Source of the DNA: Monosiga brevicollis MX1
Taxonomy: Eukaryota > Opisthokonta > Choanoflagellata > Craspedida > Salpingoecidae
DNA: 64,000 nucleotides
Reading direction: 5' to 3'
NCBI RefSeq assembly: GCF_000002865.3
Contig: NW_001865046.1
Location: 641,492-705,491 of the forward strand
Every line of letters starts with the position of its first letter. The first letter of the stretch is position 1. The position numbers were made by a program, and so were the translations under genes. Below, piece after piece: positions 34,299 to 46,100 of this stretch. Under the pieces are notes generated by a model. It did no database searches and was not told the DNA's origin. It saw nothing but the letters and a program-made list of their open reading frames with translations.

Positions 34299-36512
34299 CT
34301 ACTTGAAACGATTCAACAGCACCTCTGGGCAAGCAACACCACACATCATATCAGTAAGGTCAGATCAATGCCCGATCTAGACTTGAGATGAAGGTTGACG
34401 AGTAAATGAATACCATCTGGGTCAGGCGTGCAGAAACTTACGTTTTTGCAACAGTCGATACGACAGGCGAGGAAGGGCCTTCACCACCGCGATGCTACGA
34501 CACCGAGTGCACTTTTCAGGCGTATCGAAGCGATACTCGGTTGTACCACAAGCAAAGCGATTGGTGCAAGGCCGGCGCAGCGTTTTCAGAACTACATGAA
34601 TGGTCAGGAACCAAGCTCACGTGAGTCGTGATGATGAGGTATCGACAGATTGACCGGTTTGAGAAAGCCGGTGAGACGGAGGCACCTACACTCAATGAGG
34701 TGGGCAAGGTCCAGCTCTCGATCATTCGAGAGTGCAAAAGGCTCAGTGTTCTCGGACAGCTTGGATATGTCATTGTAGAGGCCTGAATAGCACACGGCGC
34801 ACAAGCCCGTCTCCCCGCGGGGGCGGCCTGGACCAGCGCAAATGGGACATTGCAACTTGGGTCGCTTGGAGACCTCCCCGCCTATCCAGTCATCCCATGA
34901 CAAAGAGAGGATGGTGTTAGTACAGTGGACTCTGCAGTCCGGGCGCTTGCAGCCTCGAACCAACGGAAGCTGACCTGATTTGTGATGGACCGAGGAGGAG
35001 GAGGAGGTCGATGAGGGATGTCGGGTCTGTGATTGCGTCGAACGCGACTTGTGCCGAGGCGTGGCTGTTTTTGCAGATGAAGTTGCAGTGCTCGCATCAG
35101 CTTGCAAGGTCGCAGTCTACCAATCCAAAATACCAAAAGTCAGCATGATGAGCATGGACAAGGCGTGTGATGCTCTGGCCCCATAAGAACTTGGGAGCTC
35201 AACGTGATGGTGGCGAAATGTGATGTGGTGGCAGTGTCCATCACGTAAGTGCGAAATGTGATGTGGTGGCAGTGTCCAATAGTGTGACAAATGGCACAGA
35301 ACATTATCTTAAAAGTGTGATGCATTTACACTAATGCAAACTTCCGACAAAAGCGTACTCTTCTGAAGGCATCTGATCATGAAGCACAAACTGACCGTTG
35401 CAGGAAGATTGGATTGCAATGGTTCCATGCCGCGCAAGCCCAGAGCCTATGAAGCGCACCAACAGATGAGAACAGATGCTCTGAGAGTGCTCAGGCGTCT
35501 TTAACATGGCATCACTCGCACTCTGTCTCAGCAGGGTTCCCAATCAGACGTTCACACATGTAATCGTATTCCAACTTGGAGCGCACTCAGCGACTCCCAG
35601 ACCCATGGTAACAAGCAGAGTGCTGGTAAGAGCGGTGTACGTGCTGTCTGACCATACCTGCCAGGCAAGCGTCGGGCCGAAACGTTCAAGTTCCAGGCTG
35701 AGATAGTAGCAGTAGAGAGCAGCCGAACGAAACTGCTCCAATCCCACGTCCTGACGGGTGGCAAATCGCTTCATGACGGTCTGTGCTAGCTCCGGTGTCC
35801 AAACGGTAGCGTCCAAGGACCAAGCGCGTTGATCAACCACCGCCTCGTTCTCGCCAGTAGCAATCACAAAGTCTAATTGCGTCGTCGGGGGACGCAGCGG
35901 GGGCTTGCCATGGGTCGCTTGCAGGACGTGATGGGCCAAGCTGGCTAGACCAGAATCGGCAAGTGCAAGTGTAGTAACCGGCTGGGCCGCGAGTAGGCCC
36001 CCAGAGCTCATGTGAAGGGTACCACCAGAGGGCACAAAGCCCCGAACACCGCCTGCGGGGCTTTTCTGGTGGACGGGGCCCTGGCTGGTGGCTGGGAGGC
36101 TGGAAGCCGTTGTCACAGCGGCAGTGGGCAAAGTGCGCATGGATACGCCCCGATCGGCAACCTGCAAGGGTGGTGACAAGGTGGAGCGGCGGCGCGACGA
36201 AGAGCGGCGGCGGCGCGAAGGCTCGGTATCACCATCCTTATTGAGCCCATGGCGACCTTGGGCTGCCACTTTGGCCGAGCGCTGCGCTTTGCTGACGCTC
36301 GTGCGCTTGGGGTGGGGTGGTGAAGGGATGGGTGGTTCCGCGCGATTTGAAATGGGGAGTGCAGCTTCTTCGGCGATCAGTTCGCGCAGTTCCATATCTG
36401 AACTGTCATCATCGTTGTCATAATCCATGGTTCTGTCGGCCCAAAGATGTTCCCGAGCGCTAAGGGACGCAGCTGGAGCGTGCTCTACGCTGTAGCGGGG
36501 AAGGGGTTTCAT
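34299..36512 (-). CDS. Cys-rich, Ser/Arg-rich nuclear-type protein, family not recognised
   Basis: I do not recognise the family. The first large exon (down to about 35590) starts MKPLPRYSVEHAPAASL, or possibly at the later MDYDNDDDSSDMELRELIAE. It is acidic, then Ser/Arg-rich (SRRRRSSSRRRSTLSPP), then has a globular-looking helical segment (DVGLEQFRSAALYCYYLSLE). Later exons give a basic Ser-rich linker; two CxxC-type clusters, GCKRPDCRVHC and LQCPICAGPGRPRGETGLCA followed by VCYSGLYNDI; and a third, RRPCTNRFACGTTEYRFDTP with EKCTRCRSI. A plausible last exon ends LLNRFK at 34299. The cysteine pairs suggest zinc binding. Exons between 35100 and 35600 are not firmly placed, and that intron region carries a 28-bp direct repeat. 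Confidence 0.5.
35213..35278. repeat. 28-bp direct repeat, two copies 38 bp apart
   Basis: The unit beginning GCGAAATGTGATGTGGTGGC occurs at 35213-35240 and again, identical, at 35251-35278. It lies in a presumed intron of the Cys-rich gene. Confidence 0.95.
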
Positions 36513-37290
36513 GAGGTTGCAGAATGAGAGACTGCTAGCTGTGTAGACCAGTGGTAGCCTTGCGGTGCAGGCGTGTCAGAGCTCGATCGACAAAACACAC
36601 GAGCAAAGAAAGGGAGCGAGTGGGGAGTCCAGGCAGGTCAATGGTCACAGAGCCCACAGCGCATGCAAATCACAGGCTATCTGTGTGCTGCACAGTGTCA
36701 GGTCGGCTGCAAACGAAAGCAGATCAAAACGTCCATGACGGACCTTACCTTGAGAGCGCAAAGACCTTGGGAGGGCACTAGTCACAAAGGTTGCTGGAAC
36801 TGCTGGGATGTGCCTACGCGAGCAAGTAGGGGCAGAGAAGGATCTTCCCGATGGAAGGCTAGCAAGTGGTGGGTAGTTGGAAAATCAAGCGTGACGGAAT
36901 CGGCAAGAGGTGTGAGGGTGGGGCGAGTTGGAAAGGCAGGCAGGTCGAGATGCGGAGAAGACAAGACCGTTGAGAATCTAACCTTGTGTGAGAGGATTCT
37001 GACCAGGCTCGTGGAAAGGTGGCAATCGTCTCGTAGATGCCAAAGGGTAGGCTTAGCGGCTCAGCATGCAAGTTGCGGAGCTTGAGCCGCCGAGCCCCAG
37101 GCGCTGAAGACCAAGGTCGTGGAACGAGCGCGATAACAGATGTCTGCTGACCGCGACCAAAAGCGTTTTAGCTGAGCTGCTCGACACCGGTACCCTGGGA
37201 ATGACATTTGCCGATAGCGACGATGAGCAAGACATGGGTGCCCGAGTTGCAACAAAAAGGCCAGGGGCGGTGTGGAACTGGTGTCGGAGC
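36513..37290. other. Unassigned interval before the first assembly gap
   Basis: About 780 bp upstream of the Cys-rich gene. A minus-strand frame at about 36782-36990 (TRPTLTPLADSVTLDFPTTH and flanks) stays open and could be an exon of a gene cut by the gap, but it matches nothing I know. Confidence 0.35.
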
Positions 37291-37700
37291 NNNNNNNNNN
37301 NNNNNNNNNNNNNNNNNNNNNNNNNNNNNNNNNNNNNNNNNNNNNNNNNNNNNNNNNNNNNNNNNNNNNNNNNNNNNNNNNNNNNNNNNNNNNNNNNNNN
37401 NNNNNNNNNNNNNNNNNNNNNNNNNNNNNNNNNNNNNNNNNNNNNNNNNNNNNNNNNNNNNNNNNNNNNNNNNNNNNNNNNNNNNNNNNNNNNNNNNNNN
37501 NNNNNNNNNNNNNNNNNNNNNNNNNNNNNNNNNNNNNNNNNNNNNNNNNNNNNNNNNNNNNNNNNNNNNNNNNNNNNNNNNNNNNNNNNNNNNNNNNNNN
37601 NNNNNNNNNNNNNNNNNNNNNNNNNNNNNNNNNNNNNNNNNNNNNNNNNNNNNNNNNNNNNNNNNNNNNNNNNNNNNNNNNNNNNNNNNNNNNNNNNNNN
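37291..37700. other. Assembly gap (N)
   Basis: 410 undetermined bases. The sequence resumes directly inside a GTGTGTCT-type repeat, so the gap probably reflects an unassembled simple repeat. Confidence 0.99.
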
Positions 37701-37792
37701 GTGTGTCTGTGTGTCTGTGTGTCTGTGTGTCTGTGTGTCTGTGTGTCTGTGTGTCTGTGTGTCTGTGTGTCTGTGTGTGTGTGTGTGTCTGT
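37701..37792. repeat. (GTGTGTCT)n repeat
   Basis: An 8-bp unit repeated to about 37772, then GT dinucleotides. It continues out of the N gap. Confidence 0.95.
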
Positions 37793-38552
37793 GGTGGCGT
37801 GTGAAGTGTTGAGGTGTGATGTGTGACTGTGAAGAAGTGTGTGGGATTGTGGTGAAGGGAATAACGCTGCCAGCTGGCACTGCCCACATCGTGGGTTCCC
37901 CTCCCCCCTCAAACCCTCAACCCCCCTTTTCTAACTTGCTCGCGGCCCCACATGCTGATGCCAATCGACAGAGGCAAGACCCACGCCAAGCACATGAGGC
38001 CTACACAGAGACAGAGACACAACAGAACAGAACAGTGCGCACGCACCCATCCACGAGGCCAAGCATTCCAACACAAAAAGCAACACAACCAACACAAAAA
38101 AGGGGATGTATCTGACGTCAGGCCAACCAGAAAACACTCTGACCACGTCAAGGCCAACACTGAACAATGTGGTCCGCGTGGCAACATCAAGCCTGACACC
38201 CGGTTGGTGTGGGCAGGCTAGGAGTCGTAGTATGGGATCCCATGGGCTATCCCAGAGTGGATGAGTGAGAAGATATTGAAACAATGCCCCACACACAGTG
38301 ACGATGAGCAACACGCTACTAAACACCACACAACCAACACACGGTTATTAACATGTAAAGCAACCCAACACAGAACAATTGAAAAAAAAAAAAAAAGACA
38401 AAAGTCATCTTGCTCATCCACACAACACCTGTCGAGCTGTCAAAAGCCACCCATTTGAACAGCGTCATCAGGAAAAGTTATCACGAGTCGCAGTGCGTCG
38501 ACTGCTGCGGTTGTACGTGTGTAAAGGTGGTGCAGATACCCGAGCAACCACA

Positions 38553-38608
<56 letters not shown>

Positions 38609-40203
38609 CGCTCACACACTCACTTACACACTCACTCACTCAACACTACATTGGCAGGGTGCTGGGTCAATGTGTTGTGCGCAGGCAGATGATGCACACG
38701 AACGGGGACGAATGAGGTGAAACAACCGATGGAGCGATGGCGGTTGGTCGTTTGAATCAAATGCAGCAGGGCTAAACAGAACAAAGAAGAATCGGGCAGC
38801 GGCGCAATCCAAGCCTCTCCTCGTGGGTCAAGTCAAGTCTGTTACACACTTAATGCTGACAATGGAAGATGTAGCGGCGAGTAGCGGGCGAAACAATGAA
38901 TCTGAAGGATGGGGTGGTGATATGGGCAGGCGCAGGCAGGCACGGTATAGGCAGGTGCAAAGTGGGCAAATAAGCGGGTGCGGTATGGGGCTGCCTTCGC
39001 TGACAGGAAAGAAGATACACAACAACTCTTCTGGGCTTGCAAACCTTCAAGACTTACAAATTCAAGACAACCAACGAGGGAAGGGAGGGGCAGGTGGGTT
39101 CGGTACGATCGAAAAAAGGAAGCGCAGTGGGGTACGAACGATTTAGGATGCGAGATGAGAGCGGTCGAGCAAAAATGCAACTAGTGGGCGTACCCGCTCG
39201 ACGACAATCCACACGAGCGGATGGGGCACACCCCTCTCAGGGAGACAGGCCTTTGCTTTGAAGGCAACAGGCACTGTCAAGCCAACAAAGACTGCCATCC
39301 GAGAGCGTGATAAATTGGCGGGTCTGAATGCCGCGTTGGACCCCCACCGCGTCGCTCCTACCGAGCCTGCTCGACGCTAAGATCGAGTTTTTAAATTGAA
39401 GGGTTGTCCCCATGACTCGATCACCAAGTGACCAGTGCCGGCAGCGCAACCCGTTGCATGTTCACTGGCTCGCTTGTCGATCGAAGCGCGGTGTCAAGCC
39501 TCGGCCCTTGTCATCAACGGCTGGTCCTACTTGCGGCGGCGAGGAACAGGGGGTAGCTCGGCTCGCGCACACACGCGACCGGCGATTGTCCGCAACTACG
39601 TCTGCTGTTGTGCCTGCGATGGAAACAGTCACATGTAACATGTAGCTGTCCACTTGATGGGTGGATGGGTGGGTGATGCCAGACGAACCAGGGCTTCAAC
39701 GGTTTCAGCCCTCCGGGCTTTTTTTGATGACAGGCCCTCGCGCAATGAGACACAAAGTGTCCTCGGATGGGAACTGCGAGCACTGCAAGCACTCATACTG
39801 GCTTGCGTGCTCGACGAGTGATCAACCATGCATGTCTTGGATTTGGACAGCCTGCTCTTGCCCGCCTTTGTACTACTGCCTTGCTCAGTGATCATGGACA
39901 TCCATCAAAGGGGGAGCTGGAGTGATGAGTCCTCTTGCCCTAGACCCTTCCAAGCAGGCTTCGCCGATGTGATGGTTTTCCTCATTCGTTTTTTTTTTCT
40001 TCTTCTTGAGCTGCTTCGGTGATGGCGGGGACCGGGACACGCAACGTTTCCCCCCATGGGCTCACCCAAGTGACGCTTGCAGATGCACCGTGAATTCTTG
40101 AATCATCCACCGGCAAGAAACCCACCGGCCTTGAAGACCCTCCTGCCGTGAGGGGTTTACTTCTTGAGCCAAGCCTTAAAAGCCCTTGCCCTCGCATGCA
40201 TCA
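37793..40203. other. Gene-poor, repeat-rich interval
   Basis: About 2.4 kb with CA repeats at 38552-38650, A-rich tracts and no recognisable protein family on either strand. A minus-strand fragment at about 39712-39815 reads QYECLQCSQFPSEDTLCLIA, which looks protein-like but has no identified continuation. Nothing here is firm enough to annotate as a gene. Confidence 0.4.
38552..38650. repeat. (CA)n microsatellite with CACT-rich flank
   Basis: CA dinucleotides from about 38552 to 38600, then interrupted CACT/CACA units. Confidence 0.93.
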
Positions 40204-40455
40204 TCATTCGCCGGTCCGCTTCCCCAGCCGCTCGTGGTTCTCCCTTGAGTGTGATGGCTCGTCCAATCGGGATGCTGATTGTCGTCCTGTTGTTGAGTTT
40301 GCCTTGATCATGGTCAATTTGTCAGACGGTCGTGCTGGTTTGGGTGGAGTTGACGACGCTGTGACAGGCTGTGATGACTTTGTTTGTGTAGTCCATGCAG
40401 TCGCGGTGCGAGGTGTGCAGTCAGGGCGGCTCTCCACCAGCGGCGGGAAAAGAGA
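40204..40455 (-). CDS. Possible exon of an unidentified Ser/Thr/Pro-rich protein
   Basis: A strong acceptor-like sequence (T-rich tract ending TTTCAG, minus strand) at about 40456 is followed by an open frame beginning SLFPPLVESRPDCTPRTATA and ending HERLGKRTGE at a TGA. Composition is low-complexity and no domain is visible. Further possible exons lie at about 40690-40930. It could also be a UTR or chance frame. Confidence 0.25.
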   Translation of the reverse strand, partial: SLFPPLVESRPDCTPRTATAWTTQTKSSQPVTASSTPPKPARPSDKLTMIKANSTTGRQSASRLDEPSHSRENHERLGKRTGE

Positions 40456-40544
40456 CTGAAACGCAAAAAAAAGAGCGGGAAAAAAAATCGTTTCGTATCT
40501 CGTCCAGCAAGATGATGCACAACATGGTTGAAAAAAAAACAACG

Positions 40545-40610
40545 ATGCTGTGTGTGTGTATGACTGTGTGTGTGTCTGTGTGTGTCTGTGTGTGTGTCTG
40601 TGTGCCTGCG
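40545..40610. repeat. Interrupted (GT)n repeat
   Basis: GT dinucleotides with CTGT interruptions over about 65 bp, plus strand. Confidence 0.9.
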
Positions 40611-41210
40611 GTGCTTAATTCGTTGCGCCCGGACCCTAAACCTGAACCTGCTGCATGAAACCCAGCTGCACAGCGAAACTGAATACTAAGTCTTTTGTCC
40701 CCCAAACGCTTGGCTGCTGACAAACCCCATGCGGTTGTGTCGTGTTATTGCCCATGCAGCCACTTTCTTGCTCGGCGAGGTTTCGGTTGTGTGGTGAGTC
40801 TGGACAACTGAGGACGAAAAGGTCCGCGCAGCAGAGAGGGGCCAGGGTTGCTGCTGATAGTGTTGAAAGCGCGTCGTGGGGTCGCGAACGTCGGGCTCGG
40901 GCTCGGGCTCGCGCAACACGCAGGAACGCCTCACAGGGCTCAGCTTGCCATTGAGGGTCTGACTTGCAGCTTAGAGAGAAGAAGAGGTCAAGTCGCGATG
41001 TCTCGGTTGATTTCTCGCGTAAATTCTCATCAGGCCAATCATCTCCTCAATGCCACGCGCGCGCGCTCCCATCTCTCCTCTCCCCTCTCACCACTCTTTC
41101 TCAAGTCCATCTGTTTCACTATTGGTTGGCAGATGCGGCAACGGTGCTACAGCAGATGTTATGGGTTTTTGTCTCCCACTGCAGGGGACCCAATTGAACA
41201 CGACCAACAA

Positions 41211-42836
41211 CTATGTGGTGTCGTTGGAATGGCGGAGTTGCTCCAGGGCTTGATAATAACCTGCACAAGTGCGCAACAAGATGGTCGACATGAACTTGCC
41301 AACTCCAGAGAAGAAGAGCCTGCATCCCGCAGTGCGCCACGAATCCCACCTGTATAAAAGCCGGCATTGTACCAATGCATGGTCATGTTGGCCAACACCT
41401 CTGGCCCTGAGAGTGGCCCTGAGTTGGGGCCTGCTGGCAATCCGTTTTCTAAGCCTATCCGACGCACCAAGGCATGCACCAATAGATCATTGACTCCCCA
41501 GACACTTTGTACCCGGCTACCATGCACGTCGACGAAACGCGGTGCCTACCAGGCTCCACAACCAGCGCTGAGAACGGGATGCCATGCTGCCGATGGCCAT
41601 CATGAAGCCATCGCACGGTGCAAGACTGGTCATACATGTTGACGCACTCCACAAGTCCCGAGGCCTAGCCATACACCGCCAAGCCAGCCGCACGGAAAAG
41701 TCTCAGCAGGGGCGTGTGCACCGGTACATGCACCAAGGCAGTTGTTGAAGCATACGGATCAAGCACAGCACACCTCTTGGTCAGTGCGGGCATCCGTGCC
41801 GCGGCACCGAGCCCCGGGATACCACACGGTACCGCTCGCGGGCGAACGTGTCCCCACGCCGTTCTGTTCAACTGCGCCGGTGGATGGCGCCCGAGCAGTC
41901 TCTGAGGCAACCTGGCTCGGCGGGGCCGGCGCTGCTGTCGAAGATGCGGAGGGTTCGGTCACCACGCCATTTTCAGTCTCCTCCGCGTAATGAAAACTTG
42001 TGTCCACGCTCCCAGCCGGAAGCAGGTCGAGCAAGCGCTGGACCTCGCTGTTGCCTACAAATTGCCAAGTCTGAGTGTTCATGGGCTGAACCCTTCTTTA
42101 TGCGGTTGGCTCGTCTGTGAGAGAAGGACGGGGCATGGCGTACCGTATGCCACGTACAAGACGAGGCATTCCCCGCGCGCCGCATCTATCCGCTTTATCT
42201 CTGCATCGTACACCTATGTCATACACAAGTACCGTGAGTTGATTGCATGGCTCGCGGCAACAGACGCGGCACTGCGGCCACAAACGCCCATGTTTGCGCG
42301 CGTTTGATATGCACACGCACCTCCTGGTCCTCAGACCATCGAGCCTGGCACATATCCCCGACCTGCCATTGCCCTGCCTGATTTTCAGCGACACCGCGTG
42401 AGAGGTGAGCATTGCGGCGTGTATGACTGGTAGGCTCAGCCCCAACTGGCCCCGACATGCATTCCGAACAAACAAATGACGCACACGGCGAGCTGCAGCG
42501 CCAGCGGCGTTTGCCAAATCACTCATGCTCAAGCCATGTTCAGCCTAAGGAATTGTTGCATGCATTTTTGATGAGCAACGAGTGCTGAAAGGCACGCTGC
42601 TCACGTCTACTGGGCCGCTGCTCCGCCCGATGAGGCACGCACTGAGGAGCAAATACTACCTGCTCATCAACCTCCTCCTCGGCAAAGCTGGTGACGGCGT
42701 TCTCGTAAGCGTTGACCAAGTCTGAATCGTCCCAATCCGAGCCCAGCAGCTGCGCCGATACGCGAGATGAGCTTCAGCACTCAGTGCAGGCAAGCACGGG
42801 CGGACACGGAGCAGCGGTACCTACATTGTTAGCCAT
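41211..42836 (-). CDS. SMN1: Survival motor neuron protein with two Tudor domains
   Basis: SMN is the core of the complex that loads Sm rings on snRNAs. Exons 42825-42836, 42660-42749, 42321-42377, 42144-42213, 41774-42054, 41550-41664, 41350-41454 and 41211-41260 encode 259 residues in frame. Order: the Gemin2-binding helix (WDDSDLVNAYENAVTSF; human WDDTALIKAYDKAVASF); Tudor 1 (WQVGDMCQARWSEDQE, VYDAEIKRID, LVLYVAYGNSEVQRLLDLL) with the four aromatic cage positions W, Y, Y, Y conserved; an Ala/Pro/Ser linker; a Tudor-like repeat (VWYPGARCRGTD, ASGLVECVNMYDQSCTVRWL, HDGHRQHGIPFSALV) whose cage residues are mostly lost; and a C-terminal YG box, MHWYNAGFYTGYYQALEQL (human ISWYMSGYHTGYYMGFRQ). 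The human Pro-rich segment is only hinted at. The first coding exon is 12 nt. Confidence 0.9.
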
Positions 42837-43187
42837 GGCCACGGTCACGGTCCCAATCACACGCCTCTCGAGAATCGGGCATTGGCCAATCTACTTCCCG
42901 CACAATCCTCCTCGACTTGATGTGCGCTCGGCCTCACACTCGCAGCCAACGTTCTTGATCGATTAATTCACTTTTAACGTCAAAAAAAAAATCACACACA
43001 CACACACACACACACAACGTCAGAAAAAAAAACCCCCCATCAATTTTTGAATTAGAAGAACCCACTGGCCAACTCCTTCCTTGCAAGGGGCATCGTTTTA
43101 TGCCCTCTAGCCTATGTCTTGGACGTGGAGTCTCTCTCACGCATACACAAACACACACACACACACTCTCACTCCCTCTCTCTCACG
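42837..43187. other. Intergenic interval between GH31 and SMN genes
   Basis: About 350 bp in a tandem minus-strand arrangement: the 3' end of the GH31 gene and the promoter of SMN. It contains a short CA repeat at 42991-43015 and A-runs. Confidence 0.6.
42991..43015. repeat. (CA)n microsatellite
   Basis: A CA run of about 25 bp. A second shorter one lies near 43148-43166. Confidence 0.9.
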
Positions 43188-46100
43188 CTAAAGAACGCAG
43201 TCCCATTGTGTGACTTGGTCAATGTTGGCATGGATGGCGGGGCCGTACGCAGATTCCCCGGCAAAAAATATCAATGGCTGCCCATATGGTGCCTAAAGCC
43301 CGCCCAGTCAGAACACAACGGGTGAGGGCATGCACTCGCAAATAACGCATCAAAGTGAGTGCAGTACAACACCATTCACAGCGCCACCATCAAAGCCGGA
43401 CCTGCAGTGTCGTTGTTTGAGGACCTAAATACTGGCGCTGTGACCAAATGTCGACCCAAATGCCAGTGGGAAAGGTCACGCGCCGTGAGGTCTGCTGCGC
43501 CTCGAGAATTGGAGCAAACAAAATGTCATCTCCAAGCATCAGTTGCAGCTCGGGAACGGCCTATGACTCCAAAAACGTGTGAGATACAGGTACATGGTTG
43601 ATTGGCTTCAAAGATGGTTTGAGGCCGGTCGAGAGAAGCTGCCAATGGCTCACGCACATTGCAAGCACCACCAGTATTGTTGTTGAAACCCGTGTCCATG
43701 GCAATGTCCGGAAAGTTTAGCCAGAGCGGCCGAATGAGTGGGAGTCCATCCGTTTGGTAAGATGCCATCAAAGCTGTTCCCCACGGCCCCAAGCGTTAAT
43801 CCACACCACGCGAAATAAGCAACACGGCCAAGTCAATCATGGCATCATCGTCACGCCACCCTGCTCTTTGCAGGCGCCAAAAATAAAATCAACCACGCAA
43901 AAGCCCGCCCGGTCAGACGATCTGCGTCACGGCGACAATCTTTTCCATACCTTTACGGTAAGGCACAAAGAGGTCATGAAGGGCAGCTGCCCGCGCAAAA
44001 CAGCGAAGCGTGGCGTCGTCGGAGTACACCTGCCAGCTCGCGTTGGGTGCATTGCCTACATCACAGCAAGCGTGGTGTCACCAAGCAATTAGAGTCTTCC
44101 ATCAATACCCAGTCCACGAGAGCGGAAGGACAATCGCCCCAGCGAGGCTGCCTCACCTTGATGTGAGCGAAAGATCATGTCAGTCACTGCAGACGTCTCC
44201 ATCCACCGAAGTAAGAGCTCTTTGGAACGACGAATTTTGACCACTGGCACGTTGACCATGGTATACCTACATCTCACCCAACAGCCACACAGCCAACCGC
44301 CGCGAATCCCAAAGCAGTCAGGCGATGAACAAGAAAAGTACAACTATCACCAGCGGCCAGAGCGGAGCAGAACAGAAGCAAGCTTATTTCAAGAGTTGAA
44401 TCAACACATGTTTGGAGGCGGCACACGCACCCGCCAATATCTGAGGAGCTCAGTGCAAACCCAGAAAGTCCGCTGTTGAGACGGCCAATCAGCATCTAAA
44501 GACGACGCGCAAGGCCAAAGTACAGAGAAATTTGAGGTGGCATGATGACTTGCTGGCCCAACCAGACGTACATACCGACTGTAGCCCGTCGCAGCTATCG
44601 TAGGTCGGCAATTGGTCGCCCATCCAAAAAAGTGTGCTATAGGTTGGGCTCTGGCGAAAACCACTCCGAGAGAAGAAAAGAGCCTGCCACAAAAGATAAG
44701 AAACGCAATTTAGAGCATCCTCACACACCAGCTCATCTGACATCTTCCACGCCAGCTCATCTGGCATCTTCCACGCCAGCTCATCTCCCATTGCCCGTGC
44801 AATTTGCACAACGTACGTCCTTGAGCGTCCCGTCTTGATTGGTGATGGCAAGGCGATTGGTCTCCGACCACAGCTCGGGAAAGCGGTTGTGGACAGCAGC
44901 TGGCGTGGACTGGTTGAGGCGGGCATCAAAGAGCAGGTACTCGCCAAAATCGCTCATCCAACCAGAGTGGCCCCGATCAAGCATGTTAGTTTGCATAATG
45001 TTGGCATACCAAGTTTGGGCCTCAGGATTGGTCAGATCGATCGTCCCGAACGTGAAATCCTTTGAAGCCGAGTAGTCAATGTATGGGTCGCCAGTGCTGT
45101 TCTTCACCAGAAAGCCCAATTTGGCCGCTTCTGCAAACAGAAAGGGGGAAGAACTTTTGGGATCGCGGGTGGCAGCGAGATATGGATTGATGTACGTGAG
45201 GACGCGGGTGCCGTTTGCTTTGAGGGTGTGCACCATGGAGTCCCAGTTGGGATAATGCTCCTCATCCACCACCCAATTCCACCAAAGGCGATCCCCAAAC
45301 ACTGTCTCGCGCTCGCCGGTCCAGTCCTGAAGCCAAAAAGCCGTCACATTCATGCCCAGAGCGGTCACATTGCGATACAGCTCCAAGACGCGGTCTGTGC
45401 CACCGTAGAACCCAATGATAGGACCGGACAGGCTCCATTCCTAGTCATTGAAGCAGGACATGATCAAACACAAAAGGGGAAATTCAGGATGAGCGGCACG
45501 CCGCCTGCAAGAACGTTTCAACCATTGCAAGCAAATGTTCGATAATCAGGGGCAACAACATAGAGGACAGGACGTTGCCGTACCGGTAGCATGGGCTGAC
45601 GTCCAAGATGCCGGGCATATTCAGACACCAGGCCCTTGGGTGACGAGGCCGTCATGATGTACCAGCTTGTGGCGCTGGCAAAGTGGTAGCTGGTGGTGAT
45701 GTCGGCTTGTGTGAGATCAACCAACATGAAGAGGTCATCCTCAAAGTAGACGCTTTGCAGATCCGAGGTCATGTAGTGTGGAATTGGGGCATAGGTGGTT
45801 GCCCAGTTGCCACCCGAACCATCATGAAAGGTGTTGAGAAAGTAGGTCAGAGGCTCGAGCCCACGCCCCACCCCTTGCTCGGCCACCATGATGGGCACGC
45901 GACGGCCCTTAAAGTCAAGTACCGAATATTGTTCCCCAAAGCCATGGTATTTCCGGTGGGCTTGGGAAGCCGTGTGCAATGCCAGCTGGCAGACAGGCCC
46001 TGTACCTGCGGCGCCATAGGACTGGCAGCGCGAGGTCGGTCCGAGGGCGAGCGTGGCATGGAGCTGAGCATCTGAGAGGTTGGTCATGCACAGGGACAAG

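Noticed and set aside
37053-37912. Frames of about 200-280 codons across 37291-37700
   Set aside because: Same artefact: they run through the first N gap and the GTGTGTCT repeat.
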